This document shows positions 46,150 to 55,659 of a DNA stretch of 64,000 nt, piece by piece (the first letter of the stretch is position 1; every line of letters starts with the position of its first letter). Source of the DNA: Pararhizobium arenae (GTDB taxonomy: Bacteria; Pseudomonadota; Alphaproteobacteria; Rhizobiales; Rhizobiaceae). The notes under the pieces are model-generated. The model made no database searches and was not told where the DNA came from. It worked only from the letters and a program-made list of their open reading frames with translations. The position numbers and the translations under genes are program-made. The stretch is from positions 62,001-126,000 of the forward strand of contig NZ_MOOY01000012.1 of assembly GCF_001931685.1 (NCBI RefSeq). The letters are read 5' to 3'.

Positions 46150-46345
46150 AAATTTGAGCCACAGGGCTACTACTCTCACGGTAGCGTCGCTCGATCTTAA
46201 TTGGCGCGACAGGGGTGATCAAAAAACGGCCGCCGTCGCGATCGTGCATCCGGTTCGAACAGCGGAGGCAAAGCCATGTCTGGCACACACCGCCAGTCGA
46301 TGAGCCCGTCCGCTCCTATAAGAGCGACGAAGCGCCGTCGCTGGC
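46150..46345 (-). pseudogene. Remnant of a GH15 glucoamylase/trehalase N-terminus
   Basis: Around 46334-46200 the minus strand reads RFVALIGADGLIDWRCVPD, like the GH15 start (ALVGxDGSIDWLCLP); the next frame continues RDGGRFLITPV and KIERRY. Only about 60 residues of a 600-residue family remain and the frame is broken. It is a fragment, not a gene. Confidence 0.55.
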
Positions 46346-46516
46346 GGTCGCGTAATGCTCGAGAGGAAGAAAGCCATGACTGACTCGGGGGACGATGTGA
46401 TGAAGCATTGGCACCATTCGCACTACCCTGGAGAAACGAGGATAAGGCGACATGATCTGTCGGGACAAAGCTTATCTGCCCGTCGTTGTTCCTAGTCGCT
46501 TTAGAATATATCGTGT

Positions 46517-46541
46517 GGAACCCAGGTCCCTCTTCACGGTT
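46517..46541 (+). promoter_or_regulatory. EcfG-type promoter of the YghA-like SDR
   Basis: GGAAC at 46517-46521, 16-base spacer, GGTT at 46538-46541, 33 bases before the ATG at 46575. Confidence 0.65.
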
Positions 46542-46574
46542 TAACCCGTACCCCCAAAAAAAAGGAGAGACCTG

Positions 46575-47438
46575 ATGGAAGACACTCGACGTCCTATTCC
46601 GCCCTACCCGCAACAGCAGCAGAAACCACCTGGCAAAACAGCCCAGATGGAACCGGTCCCGGATCATGGAGAAAAGTCCTACAGCGGTAGTGGCAAGCTT
46701 AGTGGCAAAGTCGCCCTTATCACCGGAGCCGACTCCGGGATTGGTAAGGCCATTGCTATCGCCTTTGCCCGCGAAGGTGCCGACGTCGTCGTTTCCTACC
46801 TCAACGAGGACGACGATGCCCGCGACACTGCAACCTGGATTGAAGAAGCGGGCCGCAGAGCTCTCGTCGTTCCGGGCGACATCAAGAGCGAAGCGCACTG
46901 CAGGGATCTGGTGCAGCGCGCCGTGGACGAGCTCGGCGGTCTAGACATTCTCGTGAACAATGCCGCTTTTCAACGGACTTACGGGGATATCAGCGACATC
47001 ACGGCGGAGGAATGGGATGAAACTTTCCGTACCAACATCTACGCGCCATTTTTCCTGTCTAAGGCGGCCGCTCCTCACATGAAGCCGGGCAGCTCAATTA
47101 TCAATACGACTTCTATCCAGTCGCGGCAGCCGTCGCCGCAGTTGCTCGCCTACGCTTCCACAAAGGGCGCGATTTCCAATTTTACCGCGGGTCTGGCAGA
47201 GATGCTCGCAGAGAAAGGTATCCGCGTTAACGCAGTCGCACCGGGACCAATTTGGACGCCCCTCATTCCGTCAACAATGCCCGCGGAAAAAGCGGCCAAG
47301 TTCGGCGAACAAACCCTTTTAAAACGCGCCGGTCAGCCCGCCGAACTTGCCGGAGCCTACGTTTTGCTAGCGTCCGATCTGGGTAGCTATATGACGGGCG
47401 CAATCATTCCGGTAACCGGCGGCGAAGTTATGATTTGA
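46575..47438 (+). CDS. SDR-family oxidoreductase, YghA-like
   Basis: A 287-residue SDR with the N-terminal extension MEDTRRPIPPYPQQQQKPPG common in the YghA/general-stress-protein-39 subgroup. Motifs: LITGADSGIGKAIAIAFA, NNAAF, catalytic region TTSIQSRQPS and YASTK, then VNAVAPGPIWTPL. An AAGGAG site precedes the ATG. The group is often stress-induced in other bacteria, and the EcfG promoter fits. Substrate unknown. Confidence 0.9.
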   Translation: MEDTRRPIPPYPQQQQKPPGKTAQMEPVPDHGEKSYSGSGKLSGKVALITGADSGIGKAIAIAFAREGADVVVSYLNEDDDARDTATWIEEAGRRALVVPGDIKSEAHCRDLVQRAVDELGGLDILVNNAAFQRTYGDISDITAEEWDETFRTNIYAPFFLSKAAAPHMKPGSSIINTTSIQSRQPSPQLLAYASTKGAISNFTAGLAEMLAEKGIRVNAVAPGPIWTPLIPSTMPAEKAAKFGEQTLLKRAGQPAELAGAYVLLASDLGSYMTGAIIPVTGGEVMI

Positions 47439-47513
47439 TGCGACTGGCCGCTTGGCATCAAACGTCGAGCGGCCAACCGTGGAAATACTTGCGATCGCAA
47501 TGCTCGCTGTCCG

Positions 47514-48608
47514 TCAATCGACGCCAAATATCGAGGCGCTGATATAGCGTTCCCGTCCTTTTGGATCATTGAAATAATAGACTGCGACAATCTTACCATC
47601 GGGACGAACGACCGCTCGAGGATAGCCGAGGTCTGGTTCTCCTCCGTCGCACCGAAGTGTATATGGCGCAGACCATGAGTGCCCGTGATCCAGACTCATG
47701 ACAAACCGGATTCCGAATGGAAGATCTCTAAAACCGAAGACAAGTACCAGTTTCCCACTAGGAAGCAGAACAAGGGCCGGCGGATTGCCCATGTAGCCGG
47801 TGTTTTCAACGGGCGTTCCTGAATGACGCCATGTTTGGCCGGTGTCGGTAGAGTAGTACGCCTCAAGCGCGTTTCTGTCCTGACCGCCTCTTCTGACAAC
47901 GGTGTAAACCGTACCGTCCCGTAGCAACGCAGATGAGGGCATGATTGCGTATCCGTCGGGGCTATCGCAGACTACGCCCGTCTCCTTGAAGCTCATACCG
48001 CCGTCTGTCGTTCGCGCGCATATCACACGGCCCTCCGTTCCATCCCTTTTTGTAGCGGTTAGAAAAAACAGAGCGTCGTGCGGTCCGAGCGTCACAATAT
48101 CGGTGCGGGCGGACAGCCCCCTTCCTAGGCCAACGAACGCGAAGGGACCGTCCCACGAGTATCCCCGGTCATGGCTTTTATAGAACCAGCTTTGCGGCGA
48201 TCCTGTTATCCCCGTGCGCGCCGCCAGGACGATCGTTTCGGGGTCAGTAAAATCGATCGGAGCCGGCAGAACTTTTAAATCGCGGGAGGGTTCAAGTTTC
48301 TCATCAGCTTTGTTGCCGGGTTGCAGATGCTCATCTGCAGACAGACTGTTCCCTCCAGGAACATGACCTCGAAATGCTTCGGCGTTCCAAGTAACGCCAC
48401 CGTCAAGGCTTCTGGACTGAACCGGCTCAAATGGGTGGTCTCGGTCCTCTAAATGGAGGTTCTCACTGTCAACGCCCAGTTTGCCGACCACGAAGCAGGC
48501 AACGATTTCTTCGCCCCAGCACCACAGTCCATAGTTGGCGGGCCAGCCCGCGAACGCGCCTTGTTCTCGATATATTTCTTGATGCACGGCATCGGCCAAC
48601 CAAGTCAT
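47514..48608 (-). CDS. Sialidase-superfamily (BNR/Asp-box) protein
   Basis: A 364-residue six-bladed propeller without signal peptide. Five Asp-box motifs of the form SxDxGxxW are visible: SLDGGVTW, SHDRGYSW, TTDGGMSF, STDTGQTW and SLDHGHSW. The family covers exo-sialidases and other hydrolases and lyases; the Arg triad and FRIP motif of true sialidases are not evident, so the activity is open. It overlaps the SemiSWEET gene as ATGA, so the two are translated together. Confidence 0.82.
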   Translation of the reverse strand: MTWLADAVHQEIYREQGAFAGWPANYGLWCWGEEIVACFVVGKLGVDSENLHLEDRDHPFEPVQSRSLDGGVTWNAEAFRGHVPGGNSLSADEHLQPGNKADEKLEPSRDLKVLPAPIDFTDPETIVLAARTGITGSPQSWFYKSHDRGYSWDGPFAFVGLGRGLSARTDIVTLGPHDALFFLTATKRDGTEGRVICARTTDGGMSFKETGVVCDSPDGYAIMPSSALLRDGTVYTVVRRGGQDRNALEAYYSTDTGQTWRHSGTPVENTGYMGNPPALVLLPSGKLVLVFGFRDLPFGIRFVMSLDHGHSWSAPYTLRCDGGEPDLGYPRAVVRPDGKIVAVYYFNDPKGRERYISASIFGVD

Positions 48609-48916
48609 AGGCCGGTACCATTGTGGTTCGCACCCTTTAGAATCCGAAAAAGGATAAATGCAGAAAGGCAGAAGCAGATTGCGTTCGTGAGGATGATGGG
48701 CACTTCAGCTCGCATGAGCCCAAACGCGGTCCATAAGGCAAAGCCTGTAACGGTGAGGGAATACATTCTCGCTGAAAGCGCTGATGTGTCGCCTGAACGA
48801 ACCACTTTCCAAGCCTGAGGCACGAAACTGGCGATAGAGCAGATGGAGGCCAGATATCCGATTATTATGGCTGCGTCCAATTCGCTCTTACCCCTTCCTT
48901 TCATGACGTCATACAC
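48605..48916 (-). CDS. SemiSWEET/PQ-loop transporter
   Basis: A triple-helix membrane unit of about 91-103 residues. The PQ loop reads ASFVPQAWKVVRSGDTSALS and later helices are YSLTVTGFALWTAFG and VPIILTNAICFCLSAFILF. SemiSWEETs work as dimers and move sugars down a gradient. The start could be ATG 48916, ATG 48904 or TTG 48880, the last with a strong GGAAGG site and matching the family pattern. Coupled with the Asp-box protein. Confidence 0.8.
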   Translation of the reverse strand: MYDVMKGRGKSELDAAIIIGYLASICSIASFVPQAWKVVRSGDTSALSARMYSLTVTGFALWTAFGLMRAEVPIILTNAICFCLSAFILFRILKGANHNGTGL

Positions 48917-49373
48917 GGTGCGCTATTGCCAGGCGCATAGGGAGTATAGGCCCCTAGGGGATGATTTCAGTGCCCTTGCTGGCACTGACAAAGAATCCCC
49001 GTGCTTCTTCAAGGTCTCTTCCGCCATCGACCGCAGCCCGGAAAACACTTTGGACTTCGACCTAACCAAACCCACAGAATTGGACATATTGTCAAAGGCG
49101 GCGAGGGCCTCCAAATAGCTTTTGCAACAACGCTACCTTTACCAGCAGGTCAACTTCAACGGGTTTCCTCCACCTCGTAGCCATCAGCAGATCATTCTCC
49201 GCCTCAAACTGAGAAACTCCCAGTTGGTTCCAACATCCGAGATCAGGATAGATGCGGTCTCAGGGGTCATCCCTGTGGCCTAATTTTCGTTCGTTTGGCA
49301 GCCACCTTACGCGTGTAGGGCGCGAAGGCCAGGCGCTTCTGATGAGTCACTTTCGCACAATTTACACACTTTA
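48917..49373. other. Gene-free interval
   Basis: No gene recognised. A GGAAC-N16-AGTT sequence at 49231-49207 points toward the SemiSWEET gene but lies about 290 bases away. Confidence 0.35.
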
Positions 49374-49592
49374 ATGACGAGGCTCTTCTCCATCCAATTC
49401 CCCGGAGCCGTCGTGCCATTCTTGACGATGAAATTTTTCTTCGCTGTGCTCCCGATGGTCGCGCTCGGGTACATTCTAGGCGCTTTCATCGGCGGAGCAT
49501 CTCGGGGCTGGCAGGTGCATCCAGGCCTCCTCATCTTGATTGCATATGGGATGGTTATGGCAATAGACAATTTTCGGGCGAGGTATCCTTGA
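49374..49592 (+). CDS. Small membrane protein (72 aa)
   Basis: Two hydrophobic segments (about residues 18-40 and 52-66): FFFAVLPMVALGYILGAFIG and LLILIAYGMVMAI, separated by GGASRGWQVHPG. The start at 49374 has no clear ribosome site; the codon at 49428 is an alternative. Unknown function. Confidence 0.45.
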   Translation: MTRLFSIQFPGAVVPFLTMKFFFAVLPMVALGYILGAFIGGASRGWQVHPGLLILIAYGMVMAIDNFRARYP

Positions 49593-49683
49593 TGTCCTGC
49601 CCCTTGCCTGGTTTGGGCCATTGTCTACACCTTGAAACTCTTCCCCCCCTGCCCATTTGTGGCATCAGTGTGAGGGGGAACGC

Positions 49684-49809
49684 ATGACATATGATTGGGA
49701 CGGCCGTCGCACGCGGCTCATCAGCAGGCTTCGCGTTGGAGTTGCCGTTGCGTTAGTGGCACTTGCGGTGTCTCTGCCATTGGTGGTGGCGTTGTCAAGA
49801 GAGTGGTGA
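49684..49809 (+). CDS. Tiny membrane protein (41 aa)
   Basis: A 41-codon ORF preceded by GAGGGGG. It begins MTYDWDGRRTRLISRL and continues in one transmembrane helix (VGVAVALVALAVSLPLVVAL). Positive residues precede the helix, giving a defined topology. The charged head plus single span and good ribosome site argue for a real small protein; function unknown. Confidence 0.5.
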   Translation: MTYDWDGRRTRLISRLRVGVAVALVALAVSLPLVVALSREW

Positions 49810-50691
49810 ACGGGGCAAATGCGGCCGCGAGCGGGCTCGCTTTCACTTGCCGACGAAGCCGTAGTGCTGACAGTTCCTGTGGTTTCGACGGACTCTGCGC
49901 CGTCATCTTTCAATAGCGTTTCGACGCACAGTTCGGGCACCTGCCGACCAATTTTCGCGGTCTCATACGAAAAACATCAGCATTGTGTTGCCGTTCCTGC
50001 AGATCCTCATAGGAACGATGGCGGAGGTGTTAAATGCGGGCTTTTCGCGCTGCCTTGTGCAACTGCCCGAGCTCCAACAGGGCATTTGATTCAGACCGTG
50101 CCATCATATCTATCCAAACGATTCACGCTCTTATCAAGCGTTCTTATCCGTACTAAGACTCGGGAATTTTCGATTTCATCGCCCGATAGAATGCCGAACG
50201 TGCGACGGACAGAAGGTTGATATTGCAAACGCACCGCCGAGAGCCGGCATTCGCCGGTTAACCCGCGTAATCTTGCGATCTCCGGTTCGTTGTCAGGAAC
50301 TGTGCTCGGTAATTGGTCAAGTTGCGGAAAGCATTGGAGCGCGGAGAACCAGAAGCATGAGGTACGGCCCGGAATGACGGATCGATAGGCTGAAGGAGAG
50401 CAGACGGATACCGAGATGGCCGTATAGCATTGGAACGCGACCGTGGTTTGGATCGCACGCCTAGCGCCGACGGCGCTCCTACCCGCGGCGTGGAACAAAA
50501 GGACAATCTGTTGCTTTTTGCCTCCTGAGGCGCGTGCTGTGTCAACCGGACGTGACAGGGATGACGAACCGGTGATTTCGCGGGTTTCTCATCGAGGCCA
50601 ACGAAGCGGCAGTTGAGCGCATTACCTGTGCGGCTCACGCCTCATCCCGTCCTCATCCGAGGCGGGACGCGGATTTGTACTGGGGACTGCC
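49810..50691. other. Long interval upstream of ligD without a recognised gene
   Basis: Only shadow-type frames occur. GGAAC at 50492-50496 with GCTT at 50513-50516 is a weak stress-promoter candidate, 176 bases before ligD. Confidence 0.35.
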
Positions 50692-53358
50692 ATGGCCAGC
50701 GACAAGCTATCGACCTACAAGCAGAAGCGCGATTTTCAAAAGACGCAGGAGCCCAGCGGCGTGGCGAAGCTGAAGCCATCGCACCGCAAACGTTTCGTTA
50801 TCCAGAAACACGACGCAACGCGGCTCCACTACGATCTGCGGCTCGAACTCGACGGCGTCTTTAAATCCTGGGCGGTGACCAAAGGCCCATCTCTCGATCC
50901 GAACGATAAGCGGTTGGCAGTCGAGGTGGAGGACCACCCTCTAGACTATGGTGACTTCGAAGGCACGATCCCCAAGGGCCAGTATGGTGGCGGAACCGTG
51001 ATGCTGTGGGACCGTGGCTACTGGGAGCCAGATGGCAATAAGACGCCGGAGCAGGCCCTCGCCAAGGGCGACTTCAAGTTCACACTGGAGGGCGAGCGGC
51101 TGCACGGCAGCTTCGTACTGGTACGGATGCGCAACAATCGCGACGGGGGCAAGCGGATAAATTGGTTGCTGATCAAACATCACGACGATTTCTCGGTCGA
51201 GGAAGACGGCGCCGCTGTGCTTGAGGAGAACGCAACGTCGGTGGCTTCGGGCCGAACCATGGAGGCGATCGCCGCCGGTAAGGGCCGGAAGCCGAAGCCG
51301 TTCATGGTCCAGAGTGGCAACATTCAGGCCGATGCGGTCTGGGGCAACAACCAGGGCTTTGCTGCTGAAGAACCCAAAGCAGAATCCAAATCCGAAAGGA
51401 GATCCGGCCCAGCCAAATCTGCCAAACCACCAAAGTCTGCAATACCCGATTTTGTCGCGCCGCAGCTTTGCGAAACCCTCGAACGCCCGCCCTCGTCCGA
51501 AGGATGGATCCACGAGATCAAGTTCGACGGATACCGTATCCAGGCGCGCATCGTAAACGGCGACGTAACGTTGAAAACTAGAAAGGGTCTGAACTGGACG
51601 GAAAAATATCCGGCGATTGCTACATCGGCCGCAAATCTACCGGATGCCATTATCGACGGGGAGATTTGCGCCCTCGACGAAAACGGGGTGCCGGACTTCG
51701 CAGCGCTTCAGGCGGCACTCTCCGAGGGAGAGACTGACGCCCTGGTCTTCTTTGTCTTCGACCTGCTGTTCGAAGGTGATGAGGACCTGCGGCAGCTGCC
51801 GCTCACCGAGCGGAAGGAACGGCTGCAGAAACTGCTCGAAGATGCTGGCGAGGATCCACGCCTTCGTTTCGTCGAGCACTTCCAGACCGGTGGCGACGCC
51901 GTCCTGAAGTCGGCGTGTAAGCTGTCGTTGGAAGGAATCGTCTCGAAACAGGCCCAAGCGCCCTACCAATCGGGCCGCACCGAGACGTGGGCAAAGTCCA
52001 AATGCCGCGCCGGCCATGAAGTCGTCATCGGCGCCTATGCCAAAACCAACGGCAAGTTCCGCTCGCTGCTAGTTGGCGTCAACCGCGGCAATCACTTCGT
52101 CTATGTCGGCCGGGTCGGAACCGGCTACGGGGCAAAGAAGGTTGATACGATCTTGCCGAGGCTTCGGGAACTGGAAACATCAAAATCGCCCTTTACTGGG
52201 ATTGGCGCTCCGAAGAGGGATCCCGATGTCGTCTGGGTCAAACCTGATCTGGTCGCGGAGATCCAGTTCGCTGGCTGGACGGCAGACGGCTTGGTCCGCC
52301 AGGCGGCATTCAAGGGATTGCGCGAAGACAAGCCTGCAGCCGAGGTCGAGGCAGAAAAGCCGGCCCCGCCTACGATAATAACCGAAACTCCGACGCCAAC
52401 CCGCACCAAGACAGTAAGGCAGGCTCGCGGCAAGAACGCCAAGGCCGAGGTGATGGGCGTGGTGATTTCCAGCCCGGACAAGGTCCTGTGGCCGGACGCC
52501 ACTGACGGAGAACCGGTCACCAAGGAAGATCTTGCCCGGTATCACGAAATCATCGGTCCATGGCTGATTCACCACATTAAGGGGCGCCCATGCTCGATCA
52601 TCCGGACGCCGGACGGAATCGGCGGCGAGCAGTTCTTCCAGCGGCACGCGATGCCCGGAACCTCGAACCTGCTTAAACTGGTCAAAGTGTTCGGCGACAA
52701 GAAACCCTATCTGCAGATCGATCGGGTTGAGGGCCTTGCCGCGATCGCCCAGATCGGCGGCGTCGAGCTGCATCCCTGGAATTGCGAACCGGGCCAGCCG
52801 GAGGTGCCCGGTCGTCTCGTCTTCGACCTTGACCCGGGTCCGGAAGTTCCCTTTTCCACCGTCGTCGAAGCCGCGCGGGAAATGCGTGACCGGCTGGAGG
52901 AACTCGGCCTTGTAAGCTTCTGCAAGACCACCGGTGGCAAGGGTCTGCATGTCGTCACCCCGCTGGCCGTGACGAAGAGCAAAAAGCTGTCATGGCGGGA
53001 AGCGAAAGGGTTCGCACACGATGTGTGTCTGCAGATGGCACGCGAGAACCCTGAGCTCTATCTGATTAAGATGGCCAAGAACCAGCGCAACGGCCGGATC
53101 TTCCTCGACTACCTCCGTAACGATCGCATGGCGACGGCGGTTGCGCCCCTATCGCCACGCGCTCGGCCGGGCGCGCCTGTATCGATGCCGCTGACCTGGA
53201 GCCAAGTAAAGAGGGATCTGGATCCGAAGCGGTTTACTTTACGCACGGTGCCTGGACTTCTGGCGAAAACCAGCGCTTGGCAGGACTATTGCGACGGACA
53301 GCGCTCGCTGGAGCAGGCGATTAAGCGCCTGGGCAAGATGACGAAAGCGGCGGCATGA
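50692..53358 (+). CDS. ligD: DNA ligase D (LigD), multidomain NHEJ enzyme
   Basis: An 888-residue end-joining ligase with phosphoesterase, ligase and polymerase domains in that order. The phosphoesterase domain (about 1-180) has [18 protein letters not shown]. The ligase domain has the adenylated Lys277 in HEIKFDGYR, then EGIVSK and an OB part. The primase/polymerase domain (about 600-888) carries [11 protein letters not shown] and TGGKGLHVV. It works with Ku at double-strand breaks. This is the normal order for rhizobial LigD. It overlaps the DUF4112 gene as ATGA. Confidence 0.96.
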   Translation: MASDKLSTYKQKRDFQKTQEPSGVAKLKPSHRKRFVIQKHDATRLHYDLRLELDGVFKSWAVTKGPSLDPNDKRLAVEVEDHPLDYGDFEGTIPKGQYGGGTVMLWDRGYWEPDGNKTPEQALAKGDFKFTLEGERLHGSFVLVRMRNNRDGGKRINWLLIKHHDDFSVEEDGAAVLEENATSVASGRTMEAIAAGKGRKPKPFMVQSGNIQADAVWGNNQGFAAEEPKAESKSERRSGPAKSAKPPKSAIPDFVAPQLCETLERPPSSEGWIHEIKFDGYRIQARIVNGDVTLKTRKGLNWTEKYPAIATSAANLPDAIIDGEICALDENGVPDFAALQAALSEGETDALVFFVFDLLFEGDEDLRQLPLTERKERLQKLLEDAGEDPRLRFVEHFQTGGDAVLKSACKLSLEGIVSKQAQAPYQSGRTETWAKSKCRAGHEVVIGAYAKTNGKFRSLLVGVNRGNHFVYVGRVGTGYGAKKVDTILPRLRELETSKSPFTGIGAPKRDPDVVWVKPDLVAEIQFAGWTADGLVRQAAFKGLREDKPAAEVEAEKPAPPTIITETPTPTRTKTVRQARGKNAKAEVMGVVISSPDKVLWPDATDGEPVTKEDLARYHEIIGPWLIHHIKGRPCSIIRTPDGIGGEQFFQRHAMPGTSNLLKLVKVFGDKKPYLQIDRVEGLAAIAQIGGVELHPWNCEPGQPEVPGRLVFDLDPGPEVPFSTVVEAAREMRDRLEELGLVSFCKTTGGKGLHVVTPLAVTKSKKLSWREAKGFAHDVCLQMARENPELYLIKMAKNQRNGRIFLDYLRNDRMATAVAPLSPRARPGAPVSMPLTWSQVKRDLDPKRFTLRTVPGLLAKTSAWQDYCDGQRSLEQAIKRLGKMTKAAA

Positions 53359-53774
53359 CATACGAGCGGGCACATCGTCAGTACACGGATTTCCGCAACG
53401 TCGGCCGTCTGGCCCGCCTGCGCCGCATTCGCGGGTTGGCGCGGCTCATGGATACGGCGCTACGCATTCCCGGCACACGCTTTTCGCTTGGAGCAGATTC
53501 AATCGTGGGGTTAGTGCCGGGCGTCGGGGATTTCGTCGGCGCTGCGATCAGTCTTTACATCGTCAACGAGGCGCGGCGGCTCGGCGTGCCCAATGACAAG
53601 CTTATTAAGATGTTGGTCAATATCGGCTTCGATGCGGCGGCCGGAAGTGTCCCATTGTTAGGGGACCTGTTCGACGTCTACTTCAAATCCAACCGCCGTA
53701 ACCTCGATCTCGTTCTGGATCATTTTGGTCTCGAGCATTCCGACCTCGATCGCAGATGGCCGACACAGGAATGA
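53355..53774 (+). CDS. DUF4112 membrane protein
   Basis: A 139-residue protein with two hydrophobic stretches. DUF4112 signatures include [39 protein letters not shown] and [20 protein letters not shown]. Function unknown. It overlaps the ligD stop codon (ATGA) and so is translated with it; whether it helps in repair is open. Confidence 0.85.
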   Translation: MTYERAHRQYTDFRNVGRLARLRRIRGLARLMDTALRIPGTRFSLGADSIVGLVPGVGDFVGAAISLYIVNEARRLGVPNDKLIKMLVNIGFDAAAGSVPLLGDLFDVYFKSNRRNLDLVLDHFGLEHSDLDRRWPTQE

Positions 53775-53806
53775 ACCCCGCCCGTTCGACAGCCGCCGAT
53801 ATCAGC

Positions 53807-54838
53807 TCAGTCGAGCTTGTAAACTGCAGCGTTGTCCTGAATCTCACGCAAGCCTTTATAGGATGCATGTCGCAGATTGCCGTCATCGGTCCAGCTGCGG
53901 AATTCGATTTCAGCAATCAGCGTCGGCTGCGCGAAGACGTAGTTCTTGCCCTTGAGCGGCACGACAGGATTCCGCGTCTTGAGCGCATCGAGCGTCCTCT
54001 TCAGGTATGATGCATGCTGTGCTTTGAAGCCCGTTCCGACGGCGCCGACATAGACCCAATTGTGTCCGCGCCGGGCGGCCAGCAGCAGGCTGCCGATACC
54101 ACCGCGTGCAACGGCGGACTGTTCGTAGCCGACGATCATGAAGCTTTCACTCTGGGTACATTTGATCTTTACCCAGTCGCCTGTCCTTCCCGAACGGTAC
54201 GGACGATCCCGGTGTTTGGCGATGATACCTTCCAACCCGAGCGACCTTGCTTTTTCCAGGACTTCGCCGCCATCTCCTTCCACCTCGTCGGAGAGACGTA
54301 TCGCGCCAATGGCTCCGTCAAGCAAGTCTGTCAGCAGATGCCGGCGGACCGACAGCTCTGTCTTCGTCAAATCGTGTCCGTCGAAGTATAAGAGGTCGAA
54401 GGCGAAGAGGATTGAGTCCTCAGAAGCACGCTTGCCGCCGCGTCCGCCGAGCGAGCGTTGCAGCGCTCCGAAGTCGGCCCAGCCCTCGCTGTTTAGCACA
54501 ACAGCTTCTCCATCCAGGATCGCAGTTCCGACCCCGAGCTCTTTGGCAGCTGCAGCAATCGCGGGAAACCGATGTGTCCAGTCATGGCCGCCGCGGGTAA
54601 TGATTCGCACGCTCTTCGGCTCGATGTGAACCGCGAGTCGATAGCCATCCCACTTGATCTCGTAGGCCCAGTCCGATCCGACCGGTAGAGCTGTCTTCAG
54701 CAAGGCCAGACATGGCTCGACCCTATCGGGCATCGGATCGAACGGAAGATTTGGCTGTGCCGGATCGCGCTTTCGGTGCGGCTGGGATTTGGCGGAAAGA
54801 CTGTCGTGCCGCAGCAGGGGCTTCGCCGATCTTGTCAT
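53807..54838 (-). CDS. ATP-dependent DNA ligase (stand-alone LigD-type ligase domain)
   Basis: A 343-residue ligase with only the catalytic and OB domains. The adenylated Lys62 lies in YEIKWDGYRLAV; other nucleotidyltransferase motifs are ILDGEAVVL, FAFDLLYFDG, EGIIAKHRD and DWVKIKC. It lacks the phosphoesterase and polymerase domains, as in the ligase that accompanies a second Ku in Sinorhizobium. The start at 54838 overlaps the Ku stop as ATGA; the longer frame to 55027 is a shadow. Confidence 0.93.
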   Translation of the reverse strand: MTRSAKPLLRHDSLSAKSQPHRKRDPAQPNLPFDPMPDRVEPCLALLKTALPVGSDWAYEIKWDGYRLAVHIEPKSVRIITRGGHDWTHRFPAIAAAAKELGVGTAILDGEAVVLNSEGWADFGALQRSLGGRGGKRASEDSILFAFDLLYFDGHDLTKTELSVRRHLLTDLLDGAIGAIRLSDEVEGDGGEVLEKARSLGLEGIIAKHRDRPYRSGRTGDWVKIKCTQSESFMIVGYEQSAVARGGIGSLLLAARRGHNWVYVGAVGTGFKAQHASYLKRTLDALKTRNPVVPLKGKNYVFAQPTLIAEIEFRSWTDDGNLRHASYKGLREIQDNAAVYKLD

Positions 54839-55647
54839 TTGCTCGACCGTATCTCGGCCGCGACCGACTTTTTCAAGGCATCCATAATGTTGATGACGTT
54901 GTTGGGTGCAGCCTTCCCCGATGCTGGCGGCTTGGCTTTTCGCGGCTTCTTCAGCGCCTTCTTCTTGTCCGCGATGATATCGAGCAACCGGTCCTGGACC
55001 GGATCGACGACCATCTTGGGATCCCATCGCTGGGTCTGCGTTTTGATCAATTGCTGTACCAGGGGCAACATCTCGCTGTCCGCAGTCTCGTCGTCGTCGA
55101 TTCCGGCGAAATAGGTATCCTCATCACGCACTTCATCACCATAACGTAGCGTCCAGAGGATGATTCCCTTGCCTCGTGGCTCCAGCATGACCGCGCGTTC
55201 TCGCCGGGAGATCACAAGACGGGAGATGCCGACCATCTCCTGCGCTTCCATGGCGTCCCGGATGACGGAAAAGGCCTCCTGGCCGACCGGATCGTTGGGC
55301 GACAGGTAATACGGAGTTTCGAGCCAGATCCATGCCACATTGTCACGGGGCGTGAAGGTCGAGATGTCGATGGTCTTGGTGCTGTCGAGCGCGACGTTCT
55401 CCAGCTCCTCGTCTTCCAGTATGATGTAATCGTTTTCCCCACGCTGGTAACCTTTGACCTCGTCTTCATCCCTCACTTCTTTGCCGGTGACAGAATCGAC
55501 ATAGCGGCTGACGACGCGGTTCCGGGTCTCGCGATTAAGCGTGTGAAAGCGAACCTTCTCGCTCTGCGAGGTCGCCGGCATCATCTGCACTGGGCAGGTG
55601 ACCAGCGAAAGCTTTAGATAGCCTTTCCAATAGGGGCGAACTGCCAT
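54835..55647 (-). CDS. Ku protein (second copy)
   Basis: A 270-residue bacterial Ku. It starts MAVRPYWKGYLKLSLVTCPV and includes KVRFHTLNRETRNRV, YVDSVTGKEV, KGYQRGENDYIILEDEEL and RGKGIILWTLRY, as in the core beta-barrel that rings DNA ends. The short basic C-terminus (KKKALKKPRKAKPP) may contact ligase. It is 12 bases downstream of the other Ku gene and overlaps the ligase gene. Confidence 0.95.
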   Translation of the reverse strand: MAVRPYWKGYLKLSLVTCPVQMMPATSQSEKVRFHTLNRETRNRVVSRYVDSVTGKEVRDEDEVKGYQRGENDYIILEDEELENVALDSTKTIDISTFTPRDNVAWIWLETPYYLSPNDPVGQEAFSVIRDAMEAQEMVGISRLVISRRERAVMLEPRGKGIILWTLRYGDEVRDEDTYFAGIDDDETADSEMLPLVQQLIKTQTQRWDPKMVVDPVQDRLLDIIADKKKALKKPRKAKPPASGKAAPNNVINIMDALKKSVAAEIRSSK

Positions 55648-55659
55648 TGTCTCCTCCGA

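Noticed and set aside
46197-46898. A 233-codon minus-strand open frame opposite the SDR gene
   Set aside because: The right part is antisense to the YghA-like SDR; only the short GH15-like stretch at its end is meaningful.
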